A stretch of 64,000 bases of DNA from Chrysogorgia sp. JL179-B06 (GCA_035772405.1 JAYKKM010000005.1:1-64000), one strand, 5' to 3'; positions 35,103 to 49,045 are shown, numbered from the stretch's first letter. Notes: generated by a model not told the origin, from the sequence alone. Translations and numbers: made by a program.

Positions 35103-35156
<54 letters not shown>
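34919..35156. repeat. Two (TA)n runs with intervening unique sequence
   Basis: (TA)n at 34919-34958 abuts the truncated 5' end of PLE 4. A second run at 35103-35156 borders the hAT-like element. Between them lie about 140 bp of unassigned sequence. Confidence 0.8.
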
Positions 35157-35159
<3 letters not shown>

Positions 35160-35670
35160 CAGGGGCGGATTTAGGGTACGTCAAACACGGCAAGCGACGT
35201 ACACTAAACTTCGAGACTAATTTTATTCATGAATTAATTAGTTTGAATTTTCAAAAAATACTTTCTAAAAATGTTTTAAAAATTTGAAAAATAAATATTC
35301 AAACTTTTAAAATTTTTATATGAAATTTTCGAAATTTTCATTTTTGCCCGTAATTAGCGCCTAAAAAAAAAAATTTTCGGCTGAGAAGACTTTGTCTACT
35401 TCATGTAGTCTGAACGAAACTGTTCATATGATAGGGTTATTGAGGGACCTCCTTTCTTCCATTTACAATTGAGGATAATTCGAGTACGGCAAAATGGCCG
35501 ATGTACGGCAAAATGGCCGCAAACACGAGCACTGATTGGTCAAAAGCAGTAAAAAAATGGCCAGTGTACGTCGGAAGTAAATGCAGTGTACGTCGGAAGT
35601 GAGAAAAAGTATAACTCAGCAGTAAATTGACTCGAATTCAAACTTCGGCTTGAGATTGAGTTTTCGATTT

Positions 35671-35910
35671 ATGGCGTCTACGGATGTTACGGCCGAACTT
35701 GTAGAGAACGCTCTACAGAATGAAAACGTTGATTTGTTAAAGAGGATTCTGTTGTGATTTGACAAAGAAACTACAATCGTGCGATTTTCTTGTGGGTCAA
35801 GAGTTTTCTGAGCAGATTGGTAAGACATTGCATCGGGATATTGACGCGGAGACATATATTCCTCAGCATGCGAAATCTGGTTCTGGAAAGAAACGTTGTA
35901 TTGCTTTAAA
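35671..35910 (+). pseudogene. Coding-looking exon inside the hAT-like element
   Basis: An ATG at 35671 opens MASTDVTAELVENALQNENV. After a one-base shift near 35755 the sequence continues as KLQSCDFLVGQEFSEQIGKT and ends KSGSGKKRCIALK at a good donor, AAA|GTGAGT. The protein is not recognised. A later frame, 36305-36505 (plus, Cys-containing), may be another piece. It could be captured host sequence or a second ORF of the element. Confidence 0.4.
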
Positions 35911-36944
35911 GTGAGTGGAAACTATCTTAGCTTTAGTAGTTTAGTTCCTAAAACTTGTGTAACCTTGAAAAGCGTAAATTATTTTAAATTAGATAAGATA
36001 GGTGACGTATATGTTCGACTATAGAGTATTTTATGAATAACTACATCATATAATTATTGAGATAATGAGAATGTGTTTAGCCAACCATCGCCAATTTTTA
36101 CTTCAATAATCTGATCAACAGCGTTAAAATATTGAATTCCAATACCTCTTCTCGAACAGTCTACTGTTTATTTTTTCTTTAATATTCGATTGGTTTGGAT
36201 TGTGTTTTGACTTTGTATCTGGCTTTTAAATATAGATCACCTAGTATAGATTCTGGCTGTTTCTGCGAATCAGCTTGTTAAAAAAGAAGCTATTTTAAAC
36301 TGTTGTGATAACACATGATCTAGTTTCTTATGTATTTCTTGGTTTGGCTTCTGTTACAAACAGAAATATTTTTTGTTATTACCCTGACTGTGGGGAACAG
36401 AAATTTAAATTACTTTTTAATTGTAAAGTAGAACCGTGTCCACCTTTGAGAGGTACAGGTATGTCAGATGTACATATCCTATTTTGTTTTTCAAGGCATT
36501 GTTGAATCAGGTAACGTATTTCAACCAAATCATTTTGTCCCTCATGTTTTAATGCTGAGCCAACAGGAGGAGAAAAAAGGATGTTTCACAAAAAATCTCC
36601 TCCAACCTGTCAAAGTCTAAAAAAATTCCAGTGGAAATTTGGTTCAATCTAAAATGTATTTCCTTTTATAACTACACCAGACCCCAAACCTTGCCATACT
36701 ATCAAACACACCAATTGCTTTTGTTCCATCGTCAGAATTAAGTGGCAAAACAGCTGCTCCTTCTGGCACTTCTGCAACCACTCACCTGCTCCTTCTGCAA
36801 CCACTTCACCATCCACAAGTTCAACTATCACTACCAGCACTTCCCAAATAAATTTTATTCATGAGTATGATATTGCTACTTATAGAGAGAAAGCCAAAGG
36901 TACGCGGAATTGGAAATTGATGTTCTAATAAAAAATGTGTTCAA

Positions 36945-37420
36945 TTATAAAACATCCTACATGGTCTATTTTTTTTTCTCTTCTCAAAAACTCTTTCTCT
37001 TTAGGCGAGTAACTGGCACCTCAAAAACCCAGACAGCTCGGGGTAGATAAGGGGTAGAATAAAGTAATTGATAGTTAATATGACCAGGATGATGTAGAGA
37101 GTGAGCTCTCTCTATGTCCATGAAATGTCCTACATGGTCTATTTTTCTCTTTCTCATAACTCTTTCCTCTTTAGGCGAGTATCTGGCGCCTCAAAACCAG
37201 ACAGCTCAGGGTAGATAAGGGGTAAACTATTTGGTAGTTATATACATACATCAAGTGTCTTTCAGCTTGATAAGTTAAAGGAAAACTAATTAGCTACTCA
37301 AACTTTTGCAAACTCAGAATTAATATGACCAAGATGATGATGTGAGGCCACAGTGAGTGTGAGCTCCTCTCAGTCGGTACCCATGAAATGTCTTATATGG
37401 TCTATTTACTTTATTTCTTC
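36945..37420. repeat. Three imperfect tandem copies, 180-260 bp apart
   Basis: Each copy starts with CCTACATGGTCTATTTTT or a close variant (36950, 37129, 37391). The first two continue with CTCTTTAGGCGAGTA.CTGGC.CCTCAAAA and CAGACAGCTC.GGGTAGATAAG. AATATGACCA.GATGATG precedes the second and third copies. Confidence 0.7.
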
Positions 37421-37473
37421 TAATCAGAGAAGCAATTTGGCAGCTAAGGCTAGGTATGGAGCCTTGGCTGCCC

Positions 37474-37537
37474 ATGTCTGTCCATGTCTTGGCTGTCCAT
37501 GTCTTGGCTGTCCATGTCTTGGCTGTCCATGTCTAGG
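37474..37537. repeat. 15-bp minisatellite, four copies
   Basis: Tandem repeats of CCATGTCTTGGCTGT inside the hAT-like element. Confidence 0.85.
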
Positions 37538-37828
37538 CATGATGATCAGATGATGAGCTCTGACAGAGCGAAACAGTCCAAAACAAGCTCTCCAATAACG
37601 ATTGAAAAAAATGCAAAAGCATTTTTTAAAAATAAATCGGAAAATGTGCCATAAAAACGCAAATTAGCACTGTAAGATTTTTCTAAAAAAATCTTGTCAG
37701 AGTGCAGGAAATGCCATTTCAGAGAGCCAAATTTTAAAAAAAATCCGGGGGGCATGCCCCCGCACCCCCTAGATTGCGCAACTTCCGTGTTTTGACGTAC
37801 ACTAAAAAATTCCTAGATCCGCCCTTGA

Positions 37829-39057
<1,229 letters not shown>

Positions 39058-42000
39058 CTTAAAAACGTTATTGTCGCTACTCGGAGTTGCTCACGCTTTA
39101 CCAATCATCAGGCAATTCTGCTCTACCGTTTACAGTATTGAGCATAATCCAGTTCTTAGCCAACAGGGTCTTTATCCGAAAATTTGTCTTGGTATGTGCT
39201 AGTATATAACAAGTACTATATATATATATATATGTATAGTTTGACAGTACTGCCTAGAATTAACCTAACCGCAATATAAACGCAATCGCATTTCGGAGTA
39301 TGTCGTTTATTTCCGAAGTTTGGCGTCGTTTGACACATGGTGTCATAAGTTCTGTATGGGAACAGTTGTCAATGTAGAAATGTACTTATTTCAGAATCAT
39401 ATCGTTTGCTATGAATTTGATAATATCGTTTGGGAGTAAACATATTGGCAACTTAATTTTAAATACTTGTGCATTATCACAGGGAGACGTACGTGAAGCA
39501 TGCGTGAAGCGAGTTTATAAACAGCGAACTAGCGAGTTTAATTAGTGAAGCGACTTTAACAGTAAAGCGGGTTTTGTTTGGTATTTTTACACAAGAATTG
39601 TATTAAATCGCTATTAATGTTCTTACTTGTTAATTTTGTCGACAATCGGGACAAATTATAGACAACAAGACCAGAAAGGCAATGAGTCAGTGTTTACATC
39701 AATCGGAAGGCCGTTGACTGTGCGTCTCGCGGTAGTGATTTTCGTAGTTGATTTGTTTTGAAGCTAATTTGTAGTTGTTACAGGTTAAAATCTTAGCTTG
39801 AAAATCGGCTACTGATAGATTACAAGGTTAATGTTCACAGTCGTTTTGAAATATCGAATTGAAAGCTGTGGTAACTCTATATATTGGAAACATGAGTGTC
39901 AGAGACCTTTCGTATAATCTGTGCCCCGACTTGAGTCGACCACCGGAAGTTAAATTAGACAACAATCATCTGTCAATCTTTTACACAAAATATACTGATC
40001 TAGAACGTTTACACGAGCCCCAAACCCAGGTCGACCCGTCTAATAATAAACTAATAATAACAAGACGCCCGCTAGCGTTAAAATTCGGGCTATTTGCATT
40101 GTGGCTTGTTGAAAGACATTGTAGGCAAATTCAGTGATTTGAATTCAATATACACAAATCTATAGTTGTAGGTACATAACATGATACGGTAGTCAGTGCA
40201 GGGTGGTTAAATTTTATCATTGCAAACCCAGAACATAGTGTTGGCCAACGGCTTTGATTATACGAAGGAGTTGGCTCAGTATCCAAGCTGGCTTACTGAG
40301 AATTCTGCCCCACCAATTGCTGAATCGAGTCACATCTAGCCAACAGGGTCAGCCGGCCAAGCGAGCCGGCCTGTGCTCATGTATATACAATTCATATGGT
40401 CAGTCCGGCACCAACAGGTTTAGTTTGAGCAAGTATTAAATCGCTCGTTAATCTTTTTCTCAGTGTAAAAGGCATAGCCGTAAATCAAACCATTTAGCTG
40501 GCGATAGCAAGGTGTCATAAGCATTAAATCAAGATAAAGAAATGTAATTCAAAATCATTATTTCTTTGAAGTTATATAAACATTTTGAGCCAGTAAACAT
40601 ATTCATAATTTTAGCATATTTATTTATTTGAGAGGTTTTATACATACTAGTGGACTAGTCCAGTGGGCCGGCCAGCTAGCTAATTGTAATATAAAGACAG
40701 ATTACTGCATAGTTAACTATGTTACTGTCTCGGTTAGCGAGCCAACTCGCTTTCCGTGTAGACTCAAGGCCCAAAATTCAGACCCGTCACAGGGGAGGCC
40801 CAGTAAACAACAACCTGTTAGCTCTTTACTCGATCTTGTAGCCGGGTCGACGGTGTCATATATTCATGTAACACGGATTTATTCACCCCGGGCTCGTGTA
40901 AAAGTGTATCGGCAATAATACATGTATAGAACAATCGATACAAACTTAACAGATAACCCAGAACTATTGGAGCCCCATTTAATCTTACAGGTAAAATATC
41001 GAGTGAAAACAGGGTTACTCAATGCCAACAATGAGTGTCAGAGATTTATATAATCTAGTCTGTACGTTCATTTGTAAGTATTCGCATATAATAATATGAA
41101 CAATCGATACAACCTGTGGCTGATAACCCAGAACATTTTTGGAGCCCCATTAAGCTTAACAGTAAAATCCAATATCAATATATAAGTGAAACAGGGTTAA
41201 AATTCGATAGCAACATTGCATACTTTAATAATAGTACTTGGTATATGTGAAACAATAAACTATAGCATCGACTTTATTTTGTATATTAAACATAACATGA
41301 TAACAATAAACAATACAGGCAACAAAGTTTATAAAAATATTACAGTTACCTCAGAACAGTTAACATATTTTCAAAAAGCATTCATACGTTGAGTTTCATA
41401 TTAAATTGTTAAACATAGGTTTAATCGAGTACACATCAGCGTACAGGTACGGCATTTTCAGTGCATGTACGGTTTATATCGAGATCGCAGACAGAGACCA
41501 CCAAGGCACCAACCATGTCGAAATCGCTCGTTATCTTTTAGTGCATGTAGCCGTAGGTCTTCGGCGATCGGTGTGTGCGATTGTAAGCATCGTGAGATCA
41601 AGATACTGCCAGCCACATCAAATATTTTCAGTGAAGAACACTCGAGGAAAGGTAACCAGATGAATATTAAAAATATGACAATGGCGCATAAATTAATGCA
41701 GTGGTTCGATCGATCTCGTACCCAGTCCCAAGTGGGATGATGCAAGAATTGCCATTTCGCGACATTGCCAAATAAACAGAGCCCTTTTAAAGACTCGTGC
41801 TCTCCCCCCCACAGGGGAGGCCCGAGTAATCGGAAATCCGAATGTTAGCGTTACACGACAGCCGGGGTCCGATACGTGTTAATATATTCATGTAAACACG
41901 GGTTGACTTCACCCCGGGCTCGTGTAAAGTGTCGCAATACGATACCCGGGTAAGTTTCCATTTTCGCTTTTCCAAATCGCCAAGCCGCAAGCATGGCAAG

Positions 42001-42429
42001 TTCGAGCGCTCGTAAAGAAAAAACTGAACGGCATGACAACGAACGTGGTCATAGACTGCACCAGCGTCGGATATTATTAAAATAACACTAATAAATTAAG
42101 TATTGTTAAACTCGCTTCACTAATAGAAAAATTAACGGCTCCCTGTGGCATCACGTTACCTGCCTGGTTCATCACTCATAAATCGCTATTTCCCAATTCC
42201 AATAAAAACAGTCCGACGAGTGCGAGCAACAAGTTAATACTCCGTAGACTTGCAATCTGCAATTTAGCGAAAAAACTGCCTTGCTATAGTACACTGCCCA
42301 ATCTTTAACGCTTGATAATTTTGTCGTCATATATGACATGTTGGCATATTGAAATCAATATGATTTGTCGATTATGCCACACAGCAGTGAAAGTAGCGAG
42401 ACTCATAATTACTACTCCAATTTAAAAGC
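39058..42429. repeat. Diverged direct repeats, non-coding
   Basis: Two pairs of direct repeats. The first is 40787-40912 with 41808-41945 (shared CACAGGGGAGGCCC, ATATTCATGTAA, CACCCCGGGCTCGTGTAAA). The second is 40925-41040 with 41100-41213 (shared GAACAATCGATACAA, GATAACCCAGAAC, GGAGCCCCATT, AACAGGGTTA). A GAGTGTCAGAGA block recurs at 39893 and 41033, and part of 41494-41620 recurs at 58930-59065. Frames at 39859-40137 and elsewhere have no recognisable motif. Confidence 0.6.
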
Positions 42430-43070
42430 TCTTGTTTTTTCCATATTTCACTTAGTTCGTGAGATATTTAGACTTATGATATTCAAGACGTCACAAGTTG
42501 TGCAATGCATTTTAACATAGTGGAAGATCGTGTATATCTTTAAGATTATTGAACGAAATCACTTGAAACTTTGCATGTCGATACAGACCACTAAACGGAA
42601 TAAGATCGTTCAAGTTTTAATGTTACAACAGTAATAGTATAATTCCCAGACCACTACGTCTCTTTGAAAAAAATCTTCGTTTTCTAACATAGTAGGCTTT
42701 GCACCAACGTCAAACTTCAGTTTCAAATTAGTTAAGTTAGTGCAAATCTATTCAACCAGTACCAATTCGAAAATGTTTCCCACCGAAAAGAAAACAAATC
42801 ATTTTGTTTTGAAAATCAAGAGGTCTGGAATCTAATCATTTACCATGGCGACCATAAAACTAAAACTATGTTCTCCAGTTTAGTGGTCTTTATGCACATT
42901 CAAAGTTCCAAGTGATTCCCTTGAATAATCTTAAAGATATATGCGCTTTTCCAATATGTTAAAATGTTGTGCACAACTTGTGACGTCATAAATCATCTCA
43001 TTTGAATATCATATAAGTCTAAATAACTCCACAACTAAGTGAAATATGGAAAAGCTGTAAATTGATTTTC
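42430..43070. repeat. 640-bp fold-back (MITE-like)
   Basis: The left arm 42430-42600 (TTTTTTCCATATTTCACTTAG, ACGTCACAAGTTGTGC, ATCTTTAAGATTATT, ACCACTAAAC) is mirrored at 42885-43070 by GTTTAGTGGT, AATAATCTTAAAGAT, GCACAACTTGTGACGT and CTAAGTGAAATATGGAAAA. The centre of about 285 bp is unique. No coding sequence. Confidence 0.7.
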
Positions 43071-43633
43071 TTAATTATTTTAGTAGTTCTTTTAAATAAG
43101 ATGAACCAAATTTTCATGTCATAGGCACTTTAATGAATCAGTTCTTTACTTTGGATGATGATCTATAGTACCATATATATGCTGGAAACGAAAAGATTCC
43201 AGTTTATTAGTTAGGTATACTGGAACTCGGCCAACAATAAGTTCACACATCTAATAACTTTACATAAAAGACAGAGTTTTTTGTTTTAAAAATCTGGTCA
43301 ATTGATTTGCGCAAGGCTTTTATGTAGTGGATCACCTATTACTTTTAATGTAGTGGAACACCCTCAGGTAATTCCAAAGCTATCTTAATGAAAGATATCA
43401 AAAGGTGTGCGCAGAAGGACCGACAGCTATCTGAACCTCTTCTTATCCATTCAAAAAATAATACATCATAATTCATACATTCACCACATAATTCATCAGA
43501 TCAAAACACCCAGAAATTATGGGTGTCATGTGTCCGGCCGATCCCTTGGCCATTTTCGCCGACCTTCCACCGTGGAGGCAAAATGCACTGGGTATACGAG
43601 GTTTTTTGTTGATACATTTTCTTGTTTACAAAG

Positions 43634-43787
43634 GGACTACGCAGAAATATGGACTTAACGACTTGTACAAAATAATCAAAGAAAAGTGGCAAGATCCTGA
43701 GATACGAACATGTGGCAAAACGGAAACGATCAAGAACGTCGAAACCGACAAACAAATTAAAGAGCCGCTTTCCCAGAAATACAAGGA
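43634..43787 (+). CDS. SAMD9-like gene, exon 4
   Basis: The acceptor CTTGTTTACAAAG precedes TTQKYGLNDLYKIIKEKWQD, then a charged linker (CGKTETIKNVETDKQ...). The start is phase 1, exactly what exon 3 leaves (G plus GG gives Gly). The proposed donor GA|GTGGGT leaves phase 2, which fits exon 5; a GTTTTA donor two bases later is the alternative but gives no open continuation. No domain is recognised; the segment would lie between the AlbA_2 and SIR2-like regions. Confidence 0.5.
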
Positions 43788-44011
43788 GTGGGTTTTACAA
43801 GGTTTCTTACTTTTAATTTAACAGTAAATAAGCTGGCTGCTAATAAATTAAATTTAACATTTAATAATACGAAATGTCAAAACTATTTATTTACCTATTG
43901 TAAATATTTATTCTATAATTATTGAACACATCGTCACCGTAATATCGCTGTACTTGTAGTTATTACGCATTCCCAACTTACTCGTGTTTTTCTATTGGTA
44001 GATGATGCCAG

Positions 44012-44043
44012 CAGAAAACAATTAAAACGAATGTCCAGTTATG
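44012..44043 (+). CDS. SAMD9-like gene, mini-exon 5
   Basis: A very short exon (about 10 codons, QLKRMSSY core) between a pyrimidine-rich acceptor and a G|GTGGGTAA donor. Two acceptors, ending CCAG (44011) or GCAG (44014), both keep frame. The end is phase 1 and joins exon 6 to give Asp. Supported only by phase logic. Confidence 0.35.
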
Positions 44044-44166
44044 GTGGGTAATCTTTTTTTCTACTATTGAAACCATTATTGAATTTTATTCGAATTTTGA
44101 ATTGTAATTATACCCCGTGTGGATTTCACTCTATAACTGGACAATATACAATTTACGTTTTTCTAG

Positions 44167-47100
44167 ATGCTGGAGAAACAGTCGACATTCAAAAATTTAG
44201 CACTGACGTTCTAGAAAGTTTAAGGGAGCTAAAATATAAAGAGATCGACTACATTTTGATAGCTAACAAAGTTCCTCCAGAGCACAGGGACTCAACTAGC
44301 CTCGCATTCCTTCAGAGCATTCCGTGGCTTGCTGTATTTGACTTGTTTGATCCGAATTCAAAAAAGGATGGGCTTCACTTTATTTTAAATGAAACAAGTG
44401 ATTCTGCACGAGCCACGATCAAGGAGTTAGGTGATTTTAAGAGCCTAGCACATGCAGGTGATGACGAAATGTCAACACGTGGAACAACTTGGATCTTTCG
44501 AAGTCAGTCAATGCATGAGAGCGACTGGACCCGAAATTCCAAAGATTGCCTGTATCGAGCATTATCTGCCTACTCTGAACAATCTCCGACTGGTCGCATT
44601 CACTGCGTCTTTTTTGGCTTAAGTGATGAGTCCTTGCAAGAAATGGCTGATATAATCGACTCATGCTTTAGCATAATCGGCAAAAACGCAAGCAAAAGCA
44701 TCACAATCCTTTCAGAAAAAAAGGAAATTGGCAGCGGCATTATCAAATTCTTAAAAGCCGATGTCCGAAAGGATGTGAAGCTTCCATGCTCAATATTTGG
44801 ATTCCCTTTAGCGCTTCTGAGAGATAGTGTCAAGGGAATGCTTGGTCCAATTTATTTTGATGAGCCAGGCGCAACTACCGACCTTCCTTATTTGAACGGA
44901 AAGCCAAGACCTGTGATGAACAAGAGGCTTAACTCTCTGACTGACCTCGAATTATATGTCCCGAAACCGAAGTTAGACAATTCTTTCCCGGCAATTATTA
45001 AAGCAAAGGAGAATTTCTACATGGGTGATGTTATCAAACAATTGAATCTTTTTCACCATCATGATATTGAGCGTACGCGAGCATATGAACTGACTTCTCG
45101 TATCGATAAATGCCTGAAGCGTTTGTCGGACCCATGTGAAGTCACTCGCCACGTTAATATCATCAGCTTGAGTTATGAATCCGGATCAGGTGCAACGACC
45201 CTTTGTAGACGGATCCTGTGGGATAAGAGGAATATCTACAGATGCGCTGTGGTTAAAACAATCAGCTCCAACACTGATTACCAAATTGACGAGTTACAAA
45301 AGTTTTCGTATGAAACTAGCCCATCGTTTATACCCCCTGTCTTAGTCCTAGTAGACAACTTCCCAAAACAGCAAGTTTATCATCTCGTAGACAAGATGTC
45401 CGAAAGGAAAACCAAGTGCGTGTTGCTGAATACCATACCGATCGCAGAAGCAAGCGGTGACGACGACGCGGTGTTAGGACAACTAGATGACATAGAAATT
45501 GAAAGAGTGAAGCGCGTTTTGGTGGAGGTGGAAGGCAAAGACGATGTACGAAGAGAAGCGGCTGCAAAGGTACTCGAAAGGGAAAAAAGATTTATCTGGC
45601 TTGGGTTGGAGCTTTTTGGTCGTCAGTACATGGACATCAAACCGCGTCTTTCCAAGCACATTCACGATATTATTTCTCACAACCTCGTCGACAAGCTGAA
45701 GGATGCCTATGAAATGATCCTTCATTTTTGCTGCTTGCTCGACATCTACAGCGCAGGACGGTCTATCTATCCACATCCGTGTGCTGTTGATATCCTGTAT
45801 AGTCGTGGTGGATTGGAAAAGGATGATGTTAATAAGATTGACAAAATTCACAACAAATTTGGCGGATTACTTCTGGAAGATGTCAGTGAATCAGATGGCT
45901 ATCGTGGATGGAGACCTGCGCACTTTCTCGTTGGAGAAGTGGTGAGAAAAGAAATGGATCTTCTTGCTACTGCAAAGAAGTTAGTCAAGTTAATGAACAC
46001 GGGATCATCTTACGCGAAGAAATATCTCACCAGTGACACTGTAAATGTTTTTCTTAAGCGTGAGAAGAAATCCGATAGCACTTCAGAGCATTCAAACGAG
46101 CCAGATTTCGTTCTATACAGCAGCGTTGAAGAGGTAGATATGTTTGGTTCGTTGGAAGTACGAACACGGTATTCCGCGTTGATCATAGATATCATGTCCT
46201 CGAAACAGCTGGAAGTGCAGCCTGACGGCGTGACAAGTGCGCTTGACCTCCTGATTACCTTAACCGAGAACGTGACAACAACTCAACACAAAGCTCGGAC
46301 ATGGCAGCAAATAGCAAGGGTGTTTGCTTATGAAATTGGAATGAAAACAATTTCAAAGGAAGATCCTCTTGTGGAAAGAATAAATCAGCTGGTTTGCCCA
46401 GGTCGTGGTCCTAGCGAATCTCTAAAGAATGGGTTTGAAGTTGCTCACTTGGTCATTGACCAAGCGATCAAACTTCAAGAATCGTACGTTCATCACCTAG
46501 TAACAAAAGGTACATTGTTCATGGCTGAACTTCGAGATCTTCGCGAGGAACAAAAGCATCGTTCCGTTTACAGTCAAGATTTGAAAGAATTTATCCAACG
46601 AGTAGTCAGCACAAGTAAGAAAGGAATTGATGTTTATGATGAAGCCCTTACGAAAACCTCTCCTGATGGTTATCTCCATGCTATGGTTGGAAAAATCACC
46701 ACTGTTATTGTTCTGCTTGAAATTCTCAAGCGACTTCCATTTTTTGCCCAACACAATGATGGACCAGACGAAAGCTTCATGAACTTCATCAGTTTTAGCG
46801 ATCTCCCAGACGATCTTAGAGCGACGTTGAGTCAGAAGGATTTAGAGTATTTTATTGCTGTTAGAAGAATGGTCGTTCAACTGTTAAACGATTTTTTTCA
46901 ACAGATAAAGCTTCGCCGTACTTGGTCATACAATGCATGTGAAGACCAGGAGCTAACGAATGCAAAAATCAGGGCACTGAAACTTCGTGAGAGGTTCTAC
47001 CAACTCACCGGACTAGACAGATTCCAATATCCACTTGACACTGGCTACGAGGAAGATATTGCTAACCAGCTTTTGTTTCAGTACTGCGAAACACCCTACG

Positions 47101-48362
47101 GAAGATGGGAAAAACTGCCATCATCAGTCGTTACTAAGATTTATGAATCTCTTCGAAAAGCAATTCCAAAGAAAACAACGAGTCACGACGCAATGCTGAT
47201 GTCTGCAAGAGCAGCTTTGCGAGAGAAAGTCGCGATAGATGAACTATCAGAGCATGTAGAACTCTGGTGTCAAAAGTTTCCACGATCCTTGTGGGCTAAC
47301 TTTTTTAGTTATATGATTCATTTCCCAGTGCCAAATTGTTCTCTTAAAGCGAATGTACCTATTGTAAAGTCATCCGTTGGCGTTTGTAAGAGCAAATCGC
47401 CTAACACGAAAAAAAACTACCGAAAGTCAGCTGCAGAATATCTTCTTGGCAAAGGTGTTGGGTTGCGTTCTATACTTTGCCCAAGCGAAGTCTCAACAGA
47501 CAGCATGGATATGAAGACAAAGTTTTGGCGTAGCAAGGACGTATTTGAGAAACTCGAACGGCTGTGTGGACAAAAGATTTTGGGCAGAAAGGGTGTACTG
47601 GCATATAAAGGAATTGATATCCTATTCGACAACGACAGGTACCCGAAGGAGAGCAGAGATGATCTATGGTTTTGTCTCGGATTCACCATTAGTGGACCTT
47701 ACGCTTACGACCCGATGGAAGAGGATGGATACAAAGACTTGAAAAAAGATTTGTCACAACCTTCAACAAGTGAGCGCGATCACTGTCAATTAACAACGTT
47801 TTCTTCAGATGAAACTCGAGTAAAGAAAACATTAAATAGCTGTGATTCAGAGGCAGCTGAGCCCAGATCTTTACACAAGCTTTTCTCAAAGTCTATTCCT
47901 ACTTATCTGACGGCAACTGCGAAACCAAGAAACGCAAACCAGAAAAACCTGTCTAGTACATCCTTATCGAGATCTAAAAAAAGTCCATTGCTTGTTCCCA
48001 AGCGATCCAACAAAACCGAAGGCCCTTGGAAAGATAACCCGAAATTGGCCATCAGAAGGCGCTCGACGGAGGGACATCAAACGACCTTTGCACCGAAATG
48101 GATTGATGATGAAGGTCGAGTTCACCACGGAGCATGGGTGAAAAGAGCAAAGAAGTCTTCGGAATGCCGAACTCATACCACAGATCCTGTTCCTGAAACA
48201 TGCAACTTTGCTCATTCCAGGAAAGGAGACACCTTGCAATTTATATGCCAACTGTGTACCAAAGGCGAACAAAGATACTGCAATAAAAAAGATGATCACA
48301 GCAGACACATCTATGACCTTGGTGCATATTTAAATGAGCAAGGAGATAAATGGCGCTCATAA
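44167..48362 (+). CDS. SAMD9L: SAMD9/SAMD9L-like protein, large last exon
   Basis: An uninterrupted frame of 1,398 codons after the acceptor TACGTTTTTCTAG. Exon residues 1-230 form the SIR2-like region (YKEIDYILIANKVPP, GTTWIFRSQSM). A STAND-type NTPase follows: P-loop YESGSGATTLCRRILW at 45177-45224 (no Lys in the loop, as in SAMD9 proteins) and Walker B PPVLVLVDNF near 45350. The long helical middle (about residues 550-1000) is the TPR-like part. The C-terminus has the SAMD9 signature LWFCLGFTISGPYAYDP (about 47666-47715), then a basic Ser-rich tail with late Cys residues. SAMD9/SAMD9L are cytoplasmic antiviral restriction and growth-control factors acting on translation. An ATG-started reading from 44067 would include intron sequence, so the acceptor-based start is preferred. 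Confidence 0.85.
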
Positions 48363-48502
48363 AAAGACCTTGTTATTATACAGCTTTCTATGTAACTTTT
48401 ATAAACAACGTACTGTAACATGCATGTGTTTCTTGAAAGAACTAAACTGAGAAAATAAGCAAAGTTGAAAAACGCAAACTGGAAATAATGCGCGACCATA
48501 GT

Positions 48503-48640
48503 TAGACAATTTATCGACATGTTTAACCTACACTACTAATCGACAGAAAATTGTTGATTCGAGAGGGATTTGAACTCGCACCTTCGGAATTCCGGTCCGC
48601 TGCTCTACCAGTTGAGCTACCTCGCCAACTGGGAACAGTG
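48503..48640 (-). repeat. tRNA-derived SINE, copy 1
   Basis: The minus strand begins GGCGAGGTAGCTCAACTGG (A box TAGCTCAACTGG), has a GCGGA anticodon-arm-like stem and a B box GAGTTCAAATCCC, then a tail with AGTGTAGGTTAA. Position 33 is C instead of T and the acceptor stem does not pair, so it is not a working tRNA gene. Confidence 0.65.
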
Positions 48641-48716
48641 TGCTAATTTTATCCATTGAAGTGCACGAAATATTTTTCATTATCATCTGTACGGATGTAT
48701 CACCTCTATACTATAA

Positions 48717-48795
48717 CTGGTAGTGCATGTTAATCATGTCGATAAATGTTCATGTTACCCTGAGCATGATTCTGAAATAAAATTGAAACACTACA
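48717..48795 (+). repeat. SINE tail fragment
   Basis: GTTAATCATGTCGATAAATG...CATGTTACCCTGAGCATGATT repeats the tail of copy 2 (GTTAATCATGTCAATGAATT...ATGTTACCCTCAGGATGATT) without a tRNA head. Confidence 0.6.
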
Positions 48796-48845
48796 CAGCC
48801 TTACAGATTATCATAAGCGTTAAGCTGTCGCGAAAATATGTCCTG

Positions 48846-49045
48846 CACTTAAATGGATAAAATTAGCACACTATTTCCAGTTGACGCGGTAGCTCGATTG
48901 GTAGAGCAGCGGACAGGAATCCTGAAGGTGTGAATTCAAATCCCGCTCGAGTCAAAATTTTCTGTTAACGCAGTAGTGTAGGTTAATCATGTCAATGAAT
49001 TGTCATGTTACCCTCAGGATGATTTTGAAGTAGTTAGATAAACCG
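48846..49045 (+). repeat. tRNA-derived SINE, copy 2 (inverted to copy 1)
   Basis: The head at 48881-48955 (GACGCGGTAGCTCGATTGG; B box AATTCAAATCCCG) is followed by the GTAGTGTAGGTTAATCATG tail. The shared upstream GGATAAAATTAGCACACT means copies 1 and 2 form an inverted pair of about 175 bp each around a 160-bp centre. It starts about 140 bp downstream of the SAMD9-like stop codon. Confidence 0.65.

Larger units (their letters stand above)
35160..37827. mobile_element. hAT-like DNA transposon, about 2.67 kb, inserted in (TA)n
   Basis: The left end CAGGGGCGGATTTAGG pairs with the complement of the right end, CAAGGGCGGATCTAGG. Both arms then carry a shared ACGTCAAA-AC block and a GTACACTAAA motif. 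CAGGG-type ends are typical of hAT elements. The flanks ATATAAAT and ATATAATA could be a diverged 8-bp target duplication inside the TA array. The interior has one coding-looking exon, three imperfect copies of a unit of about 180-260 bp and a 15-bp minisatellite, but no recognisable hAT transposase. Confidence 0.6.

Noticed and set aside
40787..41945. LTR retrotransposon bounded by direct repeats
   Set aside because: The repeats lack TG...CA ends, a primer-binding site, and gag/pol sequence between them; more likely diverged tandem repeats.
44067..44166. ATG start of the large SAMD9-like frame at 44067
   Set aside because: A strong acceptor at 44166 and phase agreement with a mini-exon indicate that this part is intron read-through.
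48541..48640. Functional tRNA gene (minus) and its twin at 48881-48955
   Set aside because: A and B boxes are present, but the acceptor stem does not pair and position 33 is not T; the repeat tails show they are SINEs.
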